DNA of 64,000 bases. It comes from Henricia sp. BOLD:AAB3569. Taxonomy: Eukaryota > Echinodermata > Asteroidea > Spinulosida > Echinasteridae. Below are positions 31,501-36,420 of this stretch, piece after piece. The translations under genes and the position numbers were made by a program. The notes below the pieces were generated by a model that saw only the letters and a program-made list of their open reading frames with translations, was not told where the DNA came from and did no database searches. Each line of letters begins with the position of its first letter. Within the stretch, counting starts at the first letter, position 1. The stretch spans positions 558,001 through 622,000 of the forward strand of contig JBBELK010000293.1 in NCBI GenBank assembly GCA_037783545.1, written 5' to 3'.

Positions 31501-32572
31501 AGCATTCGCTTACTGGTCCAAATACCCATGTGAAAAATCTTACCTTACATTCCAAATCAGACATTTAAAAACACACCATTGCCGTTCTTTTCCCATGATG
31601 ACTCAAACATGAGAAAACAATAAAATGGAGCAAAATTTGGAGAAAATTTGCTATTCCGCGTCTAAAGGAAATTAGTCCCACCAACGCGGATGGATTTTGT
31701 TTACACTCTGTTAAGCCTAGACTGGCCCCCTGTCCATGTGCGCTACGCTGCTCTCGCTCATATACGACGAAGCGGAGACACGAAAATCTGAGAGATTCTC
31801 TCGCCCATATCAACACCTAGAAACCCTTCTTATGAAATCTGTTGGAGATACGGTATGTACGGTATGTACATAGTGTTCGTAGGACATTATTTTCCAACAA
31901 GAAGAGAAACCAACCGCGAATGACAAAAGCAACTCGCACTTCACGCTGGTTTCTGCGGCTGGAAATACAACTAACTCACAAGACCATGTGACTTTTCGGA
32001 ACCAGAATCTGGTTCCGAAAAGTCCCGTGACCTTGAATTTTTGAAAAATTCTCAAAAACGGCAAAATTTGACGGATATAGAAAGCGCTTCAGAATAATGT
32101 ATGAGTCTATTTCGAACCCAACAAAGCCGGTGTGTCCCTTTAAACATGTTAAAGTTCTGCATACGCGTATTGCCCGAGTCGTTAGGCCCAAAAGTGAAGC
32201 AAAAACCAAAATCGTCAAAAACGGGGCCAACGACTCAGTTACCGCGATATTATTGAATTGCGATATTCTCAGTCTTTCGCTGCTATAGGTGCAACACCTA
32301 CTACAGTTGTGTTTTCTTCCTCCATGGTTGTACGTACCAGACGGCAATTCATTGAAGCGGACGTTCATCCACAATCCATCGACGTCGGGTCTATTGAGAG
32401 AAACCTCTTTTACGTCACATCCTTTGGTATGTTGATTCTGCTGAAAATATATATGCAATTTGTCTTGCAATCTGTCGACAGAAGCATTGAAATCGCTCAC
32501 AATATGGTAGTCAAATTTAACGTGGACCAACAAAGAATTTGGCGGTGGACGATCGGGTGACTGGGAAGCCAT
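4072..32572 (-). CDS. PARP14-like: PARP14-like multi-RRM, KH-like, macro-domain protein (gene span, 11 exons)
   Basis: This host gene was assembled from eleven minus-strand exons: 32572-32338, 30042-29873, 29256-29124, 27897-27701, 25842-25644, 14019-13768, 13045-12953, 10213-10076, 8172-7075, 6679-6038 and 4566-4072. They total 3652 nt, and every GT/AG junction agrees in phase. The 1217 residues seen carry four RRM-like folds (about 14-110, 255-335, 345-425 and 425-500), a long KH-like stretch (about 500-930), an acidic linker, and a macro domain (about 1008-1190) with an NAAN motif and an IPAISTGMYGFP loop. PARP14 and PARP10 relatives use this order: RNA binding first, then ADP-ribose reading by the macro domain. 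They act in nucleus and cytoplasm, often in antiviral responses; that role here is inference. No ART catalytic domain is seen. Four introns are phase 0 or 1 in the linker exons; the rest are phase 1, which eases exon shuffling. The 3' end is unresolved. Confidence 0.85.
4617..5484. mobile_element. Long-inverted-repeat MITE in PARP14-like intron 10
   Basis: The ends are inverted copies of about 150-170 bp (4617-4790 and 5340-5484), starting TCAGTCCATGTCAAATCACC and its inverse. They are flanked by TATA-rich sequence that may be the target duplication. No transposase frame is visible. The left end lies 50 bp upstream (in the gene's direction) of the exon 11 acceptor. Confidence 0.75.
4969..5076. 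repeat. 54-bp tandem duplication inside the MITE
   Basis: Two adjacent 54-bp copies (4969-5022 and 5023-5076) differ at two positions. The unit starts GGTTTCGCAAGTTAGTCC. It lies in the interior of the 4617-5484 element and has no coding sense. Confidence 0.85.
5485..6037. other. Remainder of PARP14-like intron 10
   Basis: Intronic sequence between the MITE and exon 10. The small frames here match nothing recognised, and no further repeat structure was seen. Confidence 0.5.
6038..6679 (-). CDS. PARP14-like: PARP14-like exon 10 (KH-like end, acidic linker, macro domain start)
   Basis: It continues the KH-like region, then an acidic run (DEQSDDEDDDD), then the first half of a macro domain: LRVIQGNLTK, DCIVNAAN and HVGGLAAAVLNAG. 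The NAAN and GG-containing loops contact ADP-ribose in characterised macro domains. The acceptor is TGATCTCCAG and the donor GCTG/GTATGT, which splits a glycine codon completed by exon 11. Confidence 0.85.
6680..7074. other. PARP14-like intron 9
   Basis: A short A/T-rich intron between exons 9 and 10. Nothing further was recognised in it. Confidence 0.55.
7075..8172 (-). CDS. PARP14-like: PARP14-like exon 9 (end of RRM4, KH-like region)
   Basis: The largest exon, 366 codons. Its first ~25 residues complete RRM4 (HKLQGQLLSVKEY). The rest alternates short beta strands and amphipathic helices with repeated I-x-G-x-K-x-x-V segments (for example IMIYGAKKVDVTKA). This fits the divergent KH-like repeats between the RRMs and macro domains of PARP14 relatives. 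Acceptor CCGTATAG, donor GCGG/GTAAAT, phase 1. Confidence 0.82.
8273..8790. mobile_element. Non-autonomous hAT-like element (518 bp)
   Basis: A perfect 8-bp duplication ATTTACAG (8265-8272 and 8791-8798) flanks inverted ends CAGGGCTGTAGTGGAGTCC and CAACGCTGTAGGACTCG. Eight-bp duplications with CAGGG-type ends are the hallmark of hAT transposons. Both flanks inside are packed with CCGAGTCC motifs. No transposase is encoded. Confidence 0.82.
8800..9632 (+). mobile_element. CR1/Jockey-like LINE 3' fragment
   Basis: Frame-shifted remnants of the C-terminal end of a non-LTR reverse transcriptase are readable at about 8930-9290: WSGTSKRNI-like, LLEGVQRRATKFI, and IVPIWNQLP with SAFKTCL. A T-rich 3' UTR follows, then an AATAAATAATAAATAAATAAA tail ending near 9632. 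It is 5'-truncated and has at least two frame changes. Confidence 0.68.
9640..10075. repeat. Dispersed repeat in PARP14-like intron 8
   Basis: 9715-9890 resembles 14075-14265, and 9880-10030 resembles 28852-28990 (shared AGCAGTGCAGTGATTACACC). These are fragments of a medium-copy repeat without coding capacity. Confidence 0.55.
10076..10213 (-). CDS. PARP14-like: PARP14-like exon 8 (RRM4 centre)
   Basis: It encodes ISLDLIELYFDNNTRSGGG and AVVYFEDW. This is the helix-1, glycine-loop and beta-3 pattern closest to the RRM-like repeats of vertebrate PARP14. The acceptor is TATTAAAAG and the donor ACAG/GTATAC, phase 1 both sides. A repeat shared with the intron after exon 3 starts about 45 bases past the donor. 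Confidence 0.78.
10300..10745. repeat. Three tandem copies of a ~46-bp CCCATCCAGGGGGAGTAGC unit
   Basis: Similar segments start near 10301, 10412 and 10693 (GACTGGAATCCCATCCAGGG and variants), each followed by AGCAATG and CTAGTCACTCC. The middle and right copies are separated by the inserted MITE at 10457-10630. The repeat is of unknown family. Confidence 0.65.
10457..10630. mobile_element. 174-bp fold-back MITE
   Basis: Starts ATTAGCCTCTGTCA and ends with its near inverse. Inner arms (AAGCGTGACC, GCGGACAATTGTCAACATGG and their inverses) make almost the whole element one hairpin. It interrupts the tandem copies at 10300-10745. Confidence 0.8.
10808..10907. repeat. Fragment of the GGGCCAATTTCAT MITE family
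   Basis: Begins GGGCCAATTTCATAGAGC and continues like the left half of the copy at 55439-55705 (shared GTTGCGTCATTACG/TTTGGCTCTGC). The right half is missing, displaced by the TTAA element that follows. Confidence 0.6.
10908..11684. mobile_element. TTAA-flanked (piggyBac-like) non-autonomous element
   Basis: TTAA at 10904-10907 and 11685-11688 flanks inverted ends AGGGACACACCGGC and AGGTACACACCGGC. An internal near-perfect palindrome (19-bp arms, 1-nt loop) lies at 11047-11085. The left ~200 bp recurs inverted at 31960-32139. No transposase frame; assignment to piggyBac rests on the TTAA duplication only. Confidence 0.75.
11827..12888. mobile_element. Non-autonomous element with ~100-bp inverted ends
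   Basis: The left arm (to about 11927) and right arm (from about 12776) are inverted copies. Both contain AGGTAATCCAACTTT, TTGTTTTGACCAGACTAT and a TTTGCCAGTAAAA-AGCATGG block. The ends read AGAGGGCGTTTAAAAA and ACAGGGTGTTAAAAA. The superfamily is not clear. A second inverted-repeat element is nested inside. Confidence 0.75.
12152..12618. mobile_element. Nested MITE with GGCTGCGTTCGGGCGTG ends
   Basis: The left end GGCTGCGTTCGGGCGTG and its inverse at the right end bound a 467-bp insert in the larger element. GGC-type ends recall PIF/Harbinger, but the target duplication could not be fixed. Confidence 0.65.
12953..13045 (-). CDS. PARP14-like: PARP14-like exon 7 (RRM3/RRM4 junction)
   Basis: A 93-nt exon without an ATG, found by phase and content. 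It finishes RRM3 and starts beta-1 of RRM4 (SDCILVQG). The acceptor is TACATACAG and the donor CCAAG/GTACGC. Joining it to exon 8 makes a typical RRM1-motif strand. Phase is 1 at both ends. Confidence 0.65.
13130..13703. mobile_element. TTAA-flanked short-inverted-end element
   Basis: TTAA at 13126-13129 and 13704-13707 flanks AGGGCCTGTG and, inverted, AGGGCCCC. The inverted ends are short (6-7 bp) but follow the same TTAA-AGG pattern as other elements in the window. No recognisable coding sequence inside. Confidence 0.55.
13723..13750. repeat. (TGAA)n microsatellite
   Basis: About seven TGAA units, immediately downstream of the exon 6 donor in the gene's direction. Confidence 0.85.
13768..14019 (-). 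CDS. PARP14-like: PARP14-like exon 6 (end of RRM2, start of RRM3)
   Basis: It opens with the final helix and strand of RRM2 (HKVGGAHLTV). RRM3 then begins with CLFLSGIPDGCS and TAICTFSEE. The acceptor CCATTGCAG and donor TCTG/GTCAGT are both phase 1. The upstream intron (14020-25643) is the one that holds the BEL/Pao element. A (TGAA)n microsatellite starts about 17 bases past the donor. Confidence 0.75.
14020..14753. repeat. Intron 5 start: dispersed repeat fragment
   Basis: 14075-14265 is related to 9715-9890. A short inverted pair (CCACACATTCCACA and TGTGGAATATGTGGAG) lies at about 14385-14445. No gene is seen. Confidence 0.4.
14758..15195. mobile_element. TTAA-flanked element with 19-bp inverted ends
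   Basis: TTAA at 14754-14757 and 15196-15199 flanks inverted ends AGTTGCATTGCCCGTGTTT and AGTTGCACTGCCCGTGTTT. An alternating GTACATGT palindrome (about 14925-14990) lies inside, resembling the one at 28800-28850. Non-coding. Confidence 0.75.
15218..15590. repeat. Compound fold-back element
   Basis: The outer ends (AGAGCAAGTTCGGGCGGGCG and inverse) enclose internal copies of the same end, at about 15425-15460, and three copies of GGTTTGACTAGCTAGTC in alternating orientation (about 15308, 15370 and 15500). It looks like two or more inverted copies recombined together. Confidence 0.75.
15600..16203. other. Intron sequence, one MITE remnant
   Basis: 15640-15700 resembles a right end of the GGGCCAATTTCAT MITE family (TGCTAAGCAAATTTCTGTGC). 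A short CACACACGCGCGCG run lies near 16010. No gene or other feature was seen. Confidence 0.4.
16204..16626. mobile_element. MITE with AATGCATAGTTCC ends, copy 1
   Basis: Inverted ends AATGCATAGTTCCGA. The body matches 27971-28415 in the same orientation (shared AAGCACAGATTCATTGGAGA, GTTGTGATTGGTCGG). Both copies lie in introns of the same gene. Confidence 0.78.
17214..17948 (+). repeat. 5' LTR of the BEL/Pao element
   Basis: Begins TGTTGGGGAC and ends TTTCGGCACA. It is matched base for base by eye to the 3' LTR at offset 7056. Confidence 0.93.
18043..23949 (+). CDS. BEL/Pao Gag-Pol polyprotein (1968 aa)
   Basis: A fossil-class retroelement gene in one frame. Order of parts, rough residues: coiled-coil Gag start (1-300), DUF1759-like Gag core (300-480), CCHC-type zinc knuckles (about 548-615), aspartic protease (LLDPGSN, about 687), reverse transcriptase (FYADDC, about 1112), RNase H (HFCDAS, about 1290), integrase zinc-binding region (from about 1595), integrase core (VDCFGPF, SDNGTNF, GGIWERQ, about 1678-1790) and a DUF5641-type C-terminus. 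Domain order and motifs are those of BEL/Pao, in which integrase follows RNase H. It looks whole. Confidence 0.95.
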   Translation: MSNHGSEGGAVDQDEDNKEKLTRLCKSRGGHIANVKKKFKDFQDCSKHDLEVVRESLASLETAVSKYQDVHAQCVCLASQVDKGKLPKFEADLKEIDDALQEARHQYSELVAMSKDDVAPNDSASQCNTNVSAHSLASSTRAKTAAKRAALQVKSKFLKQQQALEQNQLRLKTQMDEELLRQKAEMECLQLQTEIEVAIAEEEALDKYMGSPVYHTVVQPVMGDQSSPCFHATAIKSTESDNGEEQSSPDQPEAEAAVQKPEIGCTKGSGIQSSNLNRLEEPWRNLSETESAFLTLQRQMLDVMNLPKTTLMSFDGNPINYWAFINSFDSCVGNSSVSDGAKLNRLFEYCKGKAAHVIKPCAMMNPSEGYAKARVLLKERFGNEFTISQAWVDKVCEGPALKANNAEALQDFSDDVRGCMETLKAINKLSEIDSRVRMVKVMERLPFYLQSRWRKEAVKTMDITGDYPNIDRLAKFLSTAAKEANDPVFGSLNTKFRDYKISGKSGNTKPGAAFNVHAEDRTMQTQSSASSKGRQFGAPKTNSQAVKPCHHCGGNHRLPACEEFKKMSPQNRMELVKCKRLCFNCLLASNHVARWCRKGSDCGKQGCTKRHSTLLHDAMQFAINESVHRDEHNKINARENAPKEDAPKIAAKSCVCGPSDQEPVRIVLPIVAVNVRGKGQQEFVRTHALLDPGSNKTFCSQALLDQLGLKGEKTTLSLETLKEGGYSEAFKVALEVTGTIGKKGKRKVIQMPIVYALASFPSLKNCVVTSADIEEWKHLKDINLPRVSDTEVTLLIGQDVPQALTPLEVRRGNDSEPYATRSALGWSVNGPVGKKSQQKNATCHFIQACVQPDVSLEAQVEQFWKVDTPQILAGSIPELSVNDKKVIGIWESSLTMDKGHYQMDIPFEVHPLEWPDNRVLAEKRLQSLGKRLAKDPEMHKRYEAGIQDLLAKGYAEHVPTNEVDASPGRTWYLPHHNVVNPNKPEKLRIVFDCAAEYEGTSLNKNVMQGPDMTNKLLGVLVRFREHKVAVMGDIEAMFHQVRISPHHRDVVRFLWWRDGNIANQSEVYRMAVHLFGGVWCPSCASYALRRTAEDNRDGFISEAVTTVLENFYADDCLKSVDTENEAIHLVEELCKLLALGGFRLTKWVSNSRKVVESIPPDERAKSTKAVYLDKGLLPVERALGVHWDTDSDVFGIRIKPKEKGCTRRGLLSVVSSVYDPLGFVSPYLLRAKMILQDECRKGKGWDDTLEPENLEKWMKWLHELPKLEDFSVPRCVISEGFGEPLKIQLHHFCDASTVAYGAVSYMRLINEEGHIHTSFLLGKSRLAPVKPMTVPRLELSAAVMAVRMDSMLRREMRLEVQETTFWTDSMIVLAYIKNTSRRFHTFVANRVSVIHDGSLPEQWRYIDTTSNPADDASRGLDAHQMLSQSRWKQGPEFLSKDETAWPVDPEVSSDLPDDDKEIKRNAKACAMIAVTVDAIDKLLKRFSCWHRLKKAVAWLMRFKRWLCNHRQLEPQASLQVDELQAAERAIISNLQGKYFREEVSALKTEGRISKKSAIQSLDPFLDGQGLLRIGGRLQAAPLTNDAKHPLIVPREHHVAELIVKLYHEKTAHSGKEYVLSRLRERFWIPRARPLINRVLRGCVTCKRISGKLCTQKMADLPKDRVTPGDPPFTFTGVDCFGPFLVKRGRSQEKRYGCLFTCLTTRAVHLEKLAQLDSDSFINALVRFAARRGMPRRIRSDNGTNFVGGERELRESIKKWNQSNKTKEYLLVNGIDWQFNPPAASHMGGIWERQIRTVRKAINSVLKDQVLDEERLDTLFCEVESIVNGRPITPVSDNPQDLEALTPNHLLLLRAGQPAAMGNFFKQDAYGRRWRHVQLLADQFWKRWVKEYLPTLQQRRKWTEPQRNLVAGDVVLVMDESTPRRNWPLGLILKTFPGKDGLVRIAEVKTRRNSFVRPVDKLCLLESQG
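24270..25004 (+). repeat. 3' LTR of the BEL/Pao element
   Basis: A copy of the 5' LTR. A short purine-rich run (AAGGGGCCGGAA) precedes it, the usual place for a polypurine tract. Confidence 0.93.
25287..25643. other. Intron 5 remainder
   Basis: A/T-rich sequence between the older inverted-repeat element and exon 5. The antisense open frames match nothing recognised. Confidence 0.5.
25644..25842 (-). CDS. PARP14-like: PARP14-like exon 5 (RRM2, first two thirds)
   Basis: This exon has no ATG, so it is easy to miss. After an acidic start it encodes VVMIEVTDF, DDLLKFYFESHRKSGGG and GIITFTYE. These are the beta-1, alpha-1/loop and beta-3 elements of a PARP14-type RRM. The acceptor is TGTACTAG and the donor TCAT/GTATGT in phase 1. 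The sequence just upstream of the acceptor is the end of a pogo-like transposon (see that entry). Confidence 0.72.
25848..25940 (+). mobile_element. pogo/Tigger-like transposon end fragment
   Basis: Starts CAGTAAAATCTCGTTAAGTC after a TA and continues with a TTCGAGTT-like inner motif (GTATTCAGAGTTCAAGTT), as in Tigger-type ends. No matching far end was found, so it is truncated. Its edge lies six bases from the exon 5 acceptor. Confidence 0.55.
26007..27045. mobile_element. Non-autonomous hAT-like element (1039 bp)
   Basis: A perfect 8-bp duplication TCGGTATA (25999-26006 and 27046-27053) flanks inverted ends TAATGCTGTAAC and TAATGCTGTAACCG. Both arms carry GGTTCGGTTCGG and AAGTTCGGTAA motifs. 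The interior has no recognised transposase. Confidence 0.82.
27054..27700. other. Intron 4 sequence beside exon 4
   Basis: No repeat or coding feature recognised between the hAT-like element and exon 4. Confidence 0.45.
27701..27897 (-). CDS. PARP14-like: PARP14-like exon 4 (basic Gln-rich linker)
   Basis: The exon encodes a disordered linker with a GKQQQQGQKSKKRP basic run, possibly a nuclear localisation signal, followed by an acidic SDSEEEQQ end. The donor CAG/GTAGGA is in phase 0. The acceptor is less certain: an AG at 27899-27898 keeps phase with exon 3. The stronger-looking TTGTTAG at 27913-27912 would need a phase-2 donor that was not found. Confidence 0.6.
27971..28415. mobile_element. 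MITE with AATGCATAGTTCC ends, copy 2
   Basis: Same family and orientation as 16204-16626. The inverted ends are conserved and the interior diverged with small indels. Confidence 0.78.
28422..28679. mobile_element. 258-bp MITE with near-perfect 28-bp inverted ends
   Basis: Starts TGGGTCATTCTATAAATTTG and ends with the inverse. A second inverted pair (CTGTCCCCGTTACA and inverse) lies inside each arm. Confidence 0.85.
28681..28888. mobile_element. Fold-back element sharing a half with intron 8
   Basis: Inverted ends of ~37 bp centred on AGTTGGTGTAATCA with GAAGCAAA outside. The middle holds an alternating GTACATGTGTACAATGTACA run. The right end and following bases recur at 9880-10030. Confidence 0.68.
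29124..29256 (-). CDS. PARP14-like: PARP14-like exon 3 (low-complexity linker)
   Basis: The acceptor is TACTTGTCAG at 29258-29257 and the donor ATAG/GTAAGT. The exon encodes about 44 residues rich in Pro, Ser, Thr, Asp and Gln, with YEMPPPYTPND near the middle. No domain is recognised; it is a flexible linker between RRM1 and RRM2. The phase (0 in, 1 out) fits its neighbours. Confidence 0.65.
29257..29872. other. PARP14-like intron 2
   Basis: No repeat or exon recognised. It contains a T9-10 run near 29280. Confidence 0.45.
29873..30042 (-). CDS. PARP14-like: PARP14-like exon 2 (end of RRM1)
   Basis: The TTTCATTCAG acceptor joins in phase 1 to exon 1. The exon encodes the last RRM1 strand (HVLRFDGKSFPLLVI) and then a Pro/Ser-rich linker. 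A second CATTCAG seven bases downstream could serve as an alternative acceptor, but not in phase with exon 1. It ends at GAG/GTATTC in phase 0. Confidence 0.7.
30043..30615. other. PARP14-like intron 1, near exon 2
   Basis: A/T-rich intron sequence. Nothing recognised. Confidence 0.45.
30622..31086. mobile_element. Large hairpin repeat with ~140-bp arms
   Basis: 30638-30780 and 30945-31086 are inverted copies (shared GGCCGCCATCTTGGTCGTGC). TTAA followed by GGGCACAGGCTCGTCAGCA at 30618 matches the end of the MITE at 33172-33307, but its partner end is missing. Open frames in the arms are by-products of the repeat. Confidence 0.7.
31087..31564. repeat. Second inverted pair and diverged arm
   Basis: 31090-31126 and 31386-31430 are inverted (ATCACTTTTAGCCTTCTAAA). 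31440-31560 is a diverged relative of the 30638-30780 arm (CCCCATTCGCCATCTTG). Probably several generations of one fold-back family. Confidence 0.6.
31566..32139. mobile_element. TTAA-flanked element, inverted relative of 10908-11684
   Basis: 31960-32139 is the inverse of 10908-11090, including the palindrome around TTTTCGGAACCAGA. TTAA (32140-32143) follows the GCCGGTGTGTCCC end. The left end, at TTTAAAAACACACC near 31562, is diverged and less certain. Confidence 0.6.
32338..32572 (-). CDS. PARP14-like: PARP14-like exon 1 (start codon, first half of RRM1)
   Basis: This exon opens with ATG at 32572 (sequence aaaacATGG, a favourable Kozak context) and encodes 78 residues. A LLVHVKFDY strand and a GLWMNVRF strand read as the beta-1 and beta-3 strands of an RNA-recognition motif. 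It ends at a CTG/GTACGT donor in phase 1. No in-frame upstream coding exon was seen, so this is taken as the first coding exon. Confidence 0.8.
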
Positions 32573-33167
32573 GTTTTACTAGCTGCACACGCCGGTCGCG
32601 CACACAGCAAATGGATGACTCGCGACTAGGCCTACTTCTGTGGCCTACTTCAGTACTGTCTTGGACATATTGGATACCATTTGGCAGTCGTGCGTACCGC
32701 GTATGGAGGATTTTTGCCATTCACGCTACGGCAGAATTAGGTACCAACTGCTAAACGCGTTCGGCTTGTTACGGTCAAGCCCGCCGAAAAAAGCAGAATT
32801 ATAACCTTGTGTCAACTTTTTTGCTCAGTGCAGGTTATTCCTAGACCATTGTTATGCGGCGTGATACTAGTATGTTTGCACAATATACAGCGCGGTGTAT
32901 GTATTTCAGTGCTACTGGGATTTCCCTTTGGCTACTACACTAAATGGCTAAAACCCATCACGTGGGCTGTATTACGCGCGTTGGGAAAATCCAATACTCA
33001 GTTTCTACAAAGTGGAGGCTAAGAATAGATCCTGGAAATTCCTAATCTTCCCGTTGAATGGTTTACAGCATGGTACTATGTAACTATAAAAGAGAACATT
33101 AATTATCAAAACTAAACTAAAATACAATTTAAACAAGAGCTTTAAAAAAAAAAGACTTTAGTGGAAG
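32573..33167. other. 5' flank of PARP14-like gene
   Basis: Should hold the minus-strand promoter and 5' UTR. It is CpG-richer than its surroundings (CGTACCGCG, GTCGCGC). No TATA box or initiator can be called by eye, and no other gene is seen. Confidence 0.4.
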
Positions 33168-33171
33168 TTAA

Positions 33172-33307
33172 AGGCACAGGCTCGTCAGCAATGCGCGCCC
33201 GCCAAATGTGTGCCACGCAATACGCAGCTAGCTCCATAGCAAAGGCATGGAGCTGCGTGTTTCGAGCACGAATTTGGCGGGCGCGCATTGCTGACGAGCC
33301 TGTGCCT
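33172..33307. mobile_element. 136-bp hairpin MITE with TTAA duplication
   Basis: TTAA at 33168-33171 and 33308-33311. Inverted ends are ~36 bp and nearly perfect, starting AGGCACAGGCTCGTCAGCAA. Non-coding. Confidence 0.88.
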
Positions 33308-33359
33308 TTAAATGCATACTGTAAGAGCAAAAAATAATGTACGGAAACTTAGTCAAAAT

Positions 33360-34340
33360 AATCTTAATAAATTAGGCAAGGTTAGGGCCTACAGATCTGA
33401 GTAGGCGATAACTGCACACATTGAATAGCAATCCCAATTTATCCACATTTGGTCTCTGCCAGTAAAACTTATTAATCAAGCTATGTCTGTCACCACTTAC
33501 AAACAAATAATGGAATTCATCACAGAGATCCATCTTATTACATAAAGGACATAGGTTATAATTTTTGGGCGAATCAGTTGGCGGTGATTTCCGCTACGGA
33601 AGCGTGTTAATGCTGTTCTACAAGAGTTGTTGACGGTTTAACAAAATAATTTAATCGTTTTATAAAAGGTACACAGTCTATTATTAGAAATACCACTTTC
33701 CAAGTTTTGTAAGGCATTGTCTTTAGTATTAGATCAAAATCTGCAGATATATAGTCTCTTTATGAAACGCACATCTCTAGAGATTGGTTTCATTCCAGAG
33801 CATAGAAAAACCAGTAGGCCTATCGTCGAATAAAGATTTCATGCAAGCAATCCATTTTAAGTTAACAATATTTGAGTCATATAAACGAGAGCCTGACAAT
33901 GTGTAGCCAGAAGTTAGAACTTATAGTTCTTTCCTGCCTATAGTTCGCTGTATGCAATATAATTAGCATCAGGGCGGTAGTTAATCCGTAGTTTTTTTTA
34001 GGAATCTCTCAAGGTTGGAAAAGCCCCAAACTTCACAGTCATCCATATAAAAGCACTGGGAAACAATCTGATCAAAAAGTTGGCATTGAATATCAACAGG
34101 CAAATCTAATTTAGTGGCTTTGGTCTTCATGCTGAACATAGCTCTTCTAGCTTGATTTACCTGTTTGTTAATTTCTTTATTAAATCAACCGTTGTAGTTA
34201 AACTGAACCCCCCAGGTAAGTGTAATCTCCGACAACTTCAAGTTTCTCATCTCCAAATAAGAAATCTGGGAATGACAGTACTTTTCCTCTGGATCCGCGC
34301 CTGCTACCATTATATAAAGTCACTTGTAAATAAATGAAGT
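33360..34340 (-). mobile_element. Decayed LINE reverse-transcriptase fragment, minus strand
   Basis: Conceptual minus-strand pieces read YMDDCEVWGFSNLERFL, KLEVVGDYTYLG and, near the low end, DEFHYLFVSGDR followed by a RPNVDKLGLLFN-like tail. These match the thumb and C-terminal part of CR1/L2-type ORF2 proteins. Stops and frame changes interrupt it; no 3' tail is clear. Confidence 0.62.
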
Positions 34341-34700
34341 GAGGTTAATAAACCAACCCTTGACTGTCACACAAATGAAGTGTCCAGGGGCCAATTTCAT
34401 AAAACATGTTACGCTTAATCAAACATGAAAGGGGGGGGGGGACTTTACATGCACTGTACATTTCATGGTGGTGACTAGCCCAGGTTGGACGTCGTCTTCA
34501 TTGCATTACGAGTGACGTCCAGGTTACGATGTCTCTAAACAGGGGGACTGAAACTTTTCCATCATTTTTAAGCTATATTACCTTTTAATGGACGTCGAAT
34601 TTATGTCCATATATGCTTGACGTCTTCATTTACAGGAACGGGAGGTTTAAATGTCATATATACCAAGCTGGCATAAAAATCTGACGGGCAAAACCCCCTC
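34341..34700. other. Intergenic, MITE stub and poly-G run
   Basis: 34391-34425 is a stub of the GGGCCAATTTCAT family, followed by an 11-12 base G run at about 34430. Nothing else was recognised. Confidence 0.45.
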
Positions 34701-34799
34701 CTGGAAAAATTCCTGGATCCGCCCCTGGGTAGCGTTAGATGCATGGTAGCGTTAGAGTCTTCGAGCGGTTGGAATAACTCAAACAGTATTGCATAGCGA

Positions 34800-35400
34800 C
34801 ACCGGGACGACGGGCAAGTGACCGGGCGTAGGTATACGGGGGAGACACGGCCAACGGCAAGTAACTGCACCGATGTCTCAAGGTTGACCAGGCTGGGTGG
34901 TGGCTCAATTCATGGGGGCTTGCTAATGAGAGACTCGGCCGGGTTTAGCGGAACTGGACCGCTACGCCGAGTGGGGCAACCGAAAGCCACGCACGGCGAG
35001 GTGTAGCGAGGGAGAGGCGCTACGCATACGCAGGGAGCTAGAGAGGCAACCGCAAGCCCGGCGAGGTGTAGCGAGGGGGGACCGCTACGCAAAGCCCGAC
35101 AGAGACAACCGCAAGCCACCCACACCAAGGTCGGACCAAGCACGGACGGTTCAGTGGCCGACGCCGCACAGCACCACTGAGCCGAGTGACCAAGCAATCA
35201 TATGCTCAGCCACAGTTATCGAACGGGACCGCCAACCGAATACGAACTCAGTCTTTCCCGCACCAACCAGTTGACCGAGAGGCTCATCAGTCTATATTCG
35301 AGTTCGCCCTGTACCATGGTCACCATTCGCCACCCGGATGCTGCTCGCAATACGACACAAGTGGACTTCACTTGCCTTATTCATTTATAGAACTTCGGGA
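34800..35400. repeat. GC-rich degenerate repeat block
   Basis: The motif CGGCGAGGTGTAGCGAGGG recurs at about 34996 and 35055. GGACCGCTACGC and GCAACCGCAAGCC recur as well, with spacing of roughly 60 bp. Much more GC-rich than its surroundings. It adjoins the Ty3/gypsy fossil and may be its non-coding part. Confidence 0.5.
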
Positions 35401-35429
35401 GCTATAGTTACATGAATAAATATGAGGAG

Positions 35430-36410
35430 AGAACCAATGAAAAGGTGTCCTCTTGCCATATGGTGATGAAATCATGGCATATCCCGACAACGACGGACTT
35501 TTCATCCTAGACACCGATGCCTCCGATACTGGTATCGGGGCAACCCTGTCACAACTCCAGTGGTGTGACAAGACGCAGAGAGAAGAAGAGCGACCGATTG
35601 CTTACGCCAGTCGGTCCATGACGAAAACGAAAAGGAGCGTACTTCAGTAATGTTCTTTGGGGCAGGCCATTTTTGAACGGCTGAAACCTTGCCAGAGTCG
35701 GGTGTCACGCCGTCCTGCGTGATGACGTGACCAAGAAAGAGTACTTCTCTGCGAAAAAGTTCACATTTACTTGGTTTAAGTTTGAGTCCAGCTCGTCCTA
35801 GTCGCACTAGAGCTTCACCGTGTCGCTCAATGTGTTCTTGGAATGTGGAGGAAAGGATGATGACGTCATCTAGGTATATCAGGAGCGTTTTCCATTGCAG
35901 GCCTTTCAGCACGAGTTCCATGCAACGCTGAAAAGTTCTTGGAGTGTTACAAAGTCCGAAGGGCATAGTGATGTATTCATACAAGCCACTGCGGGTTATA
36001 AACGCCGTTTTGTGGCGTTCGTCGGGTTTCATCCCGATCTGCCAGTAGCCAGATTGTCCTAAAAAGTTTTGCCCCGCCGAGGCAATCTAGACAGTCATCA
36101 ACGCGGGTATAGTGGGTACGCGTCACGACGCGTTGCATCGTTGAGCTTGCGATAGTCGACAGACGGGCGAGTTGTGCCGTTCTTTTTGCGAACGAAGACC
36201 AGTGGTGAGGCCGGCCCAGGGAGAAGTTGATTCTCGAATCACCCCCGCTTGGATCTGGCTATCGATGATTTTCTCCTCCTCACCCTGTAATGCTCTATAG
36301 GGGGACGTGGGGGTGGCTGGCGTATCGGGTGAGCGTCACCGGTAATGATAGCGTGTTGCACGATTGACGTTTTTCCCAAATCCTCGGCAGACTTGTTTAA
36401 ACTGCCCAAG
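35430..36410. mobile_element. Ty3/gypsy fossil fragments, broken
   Basis: 35453-35650 (plus) encodes an RNase H start (FILDTDASDTGIGA, AYASRS). 35690-36400 (minus) encodes reverse-transcriptase pieces (MPFGLCN, IYLDDVIIL, LGHVITQDG). The opposite orientations show rearrangement. No LTRs were recognised; this is an old, broken copy in at least two pieces. Confidence 0.85.
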
Positions 36411-36420
36411 TAAATGATCG

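Noticed and set aside
32097-32560. Plus-strand frames at 32097-32288 and 32258-32560
   Set aside because: Shadows of the minus-strand exon 1 and of the adjoining TTAA element.
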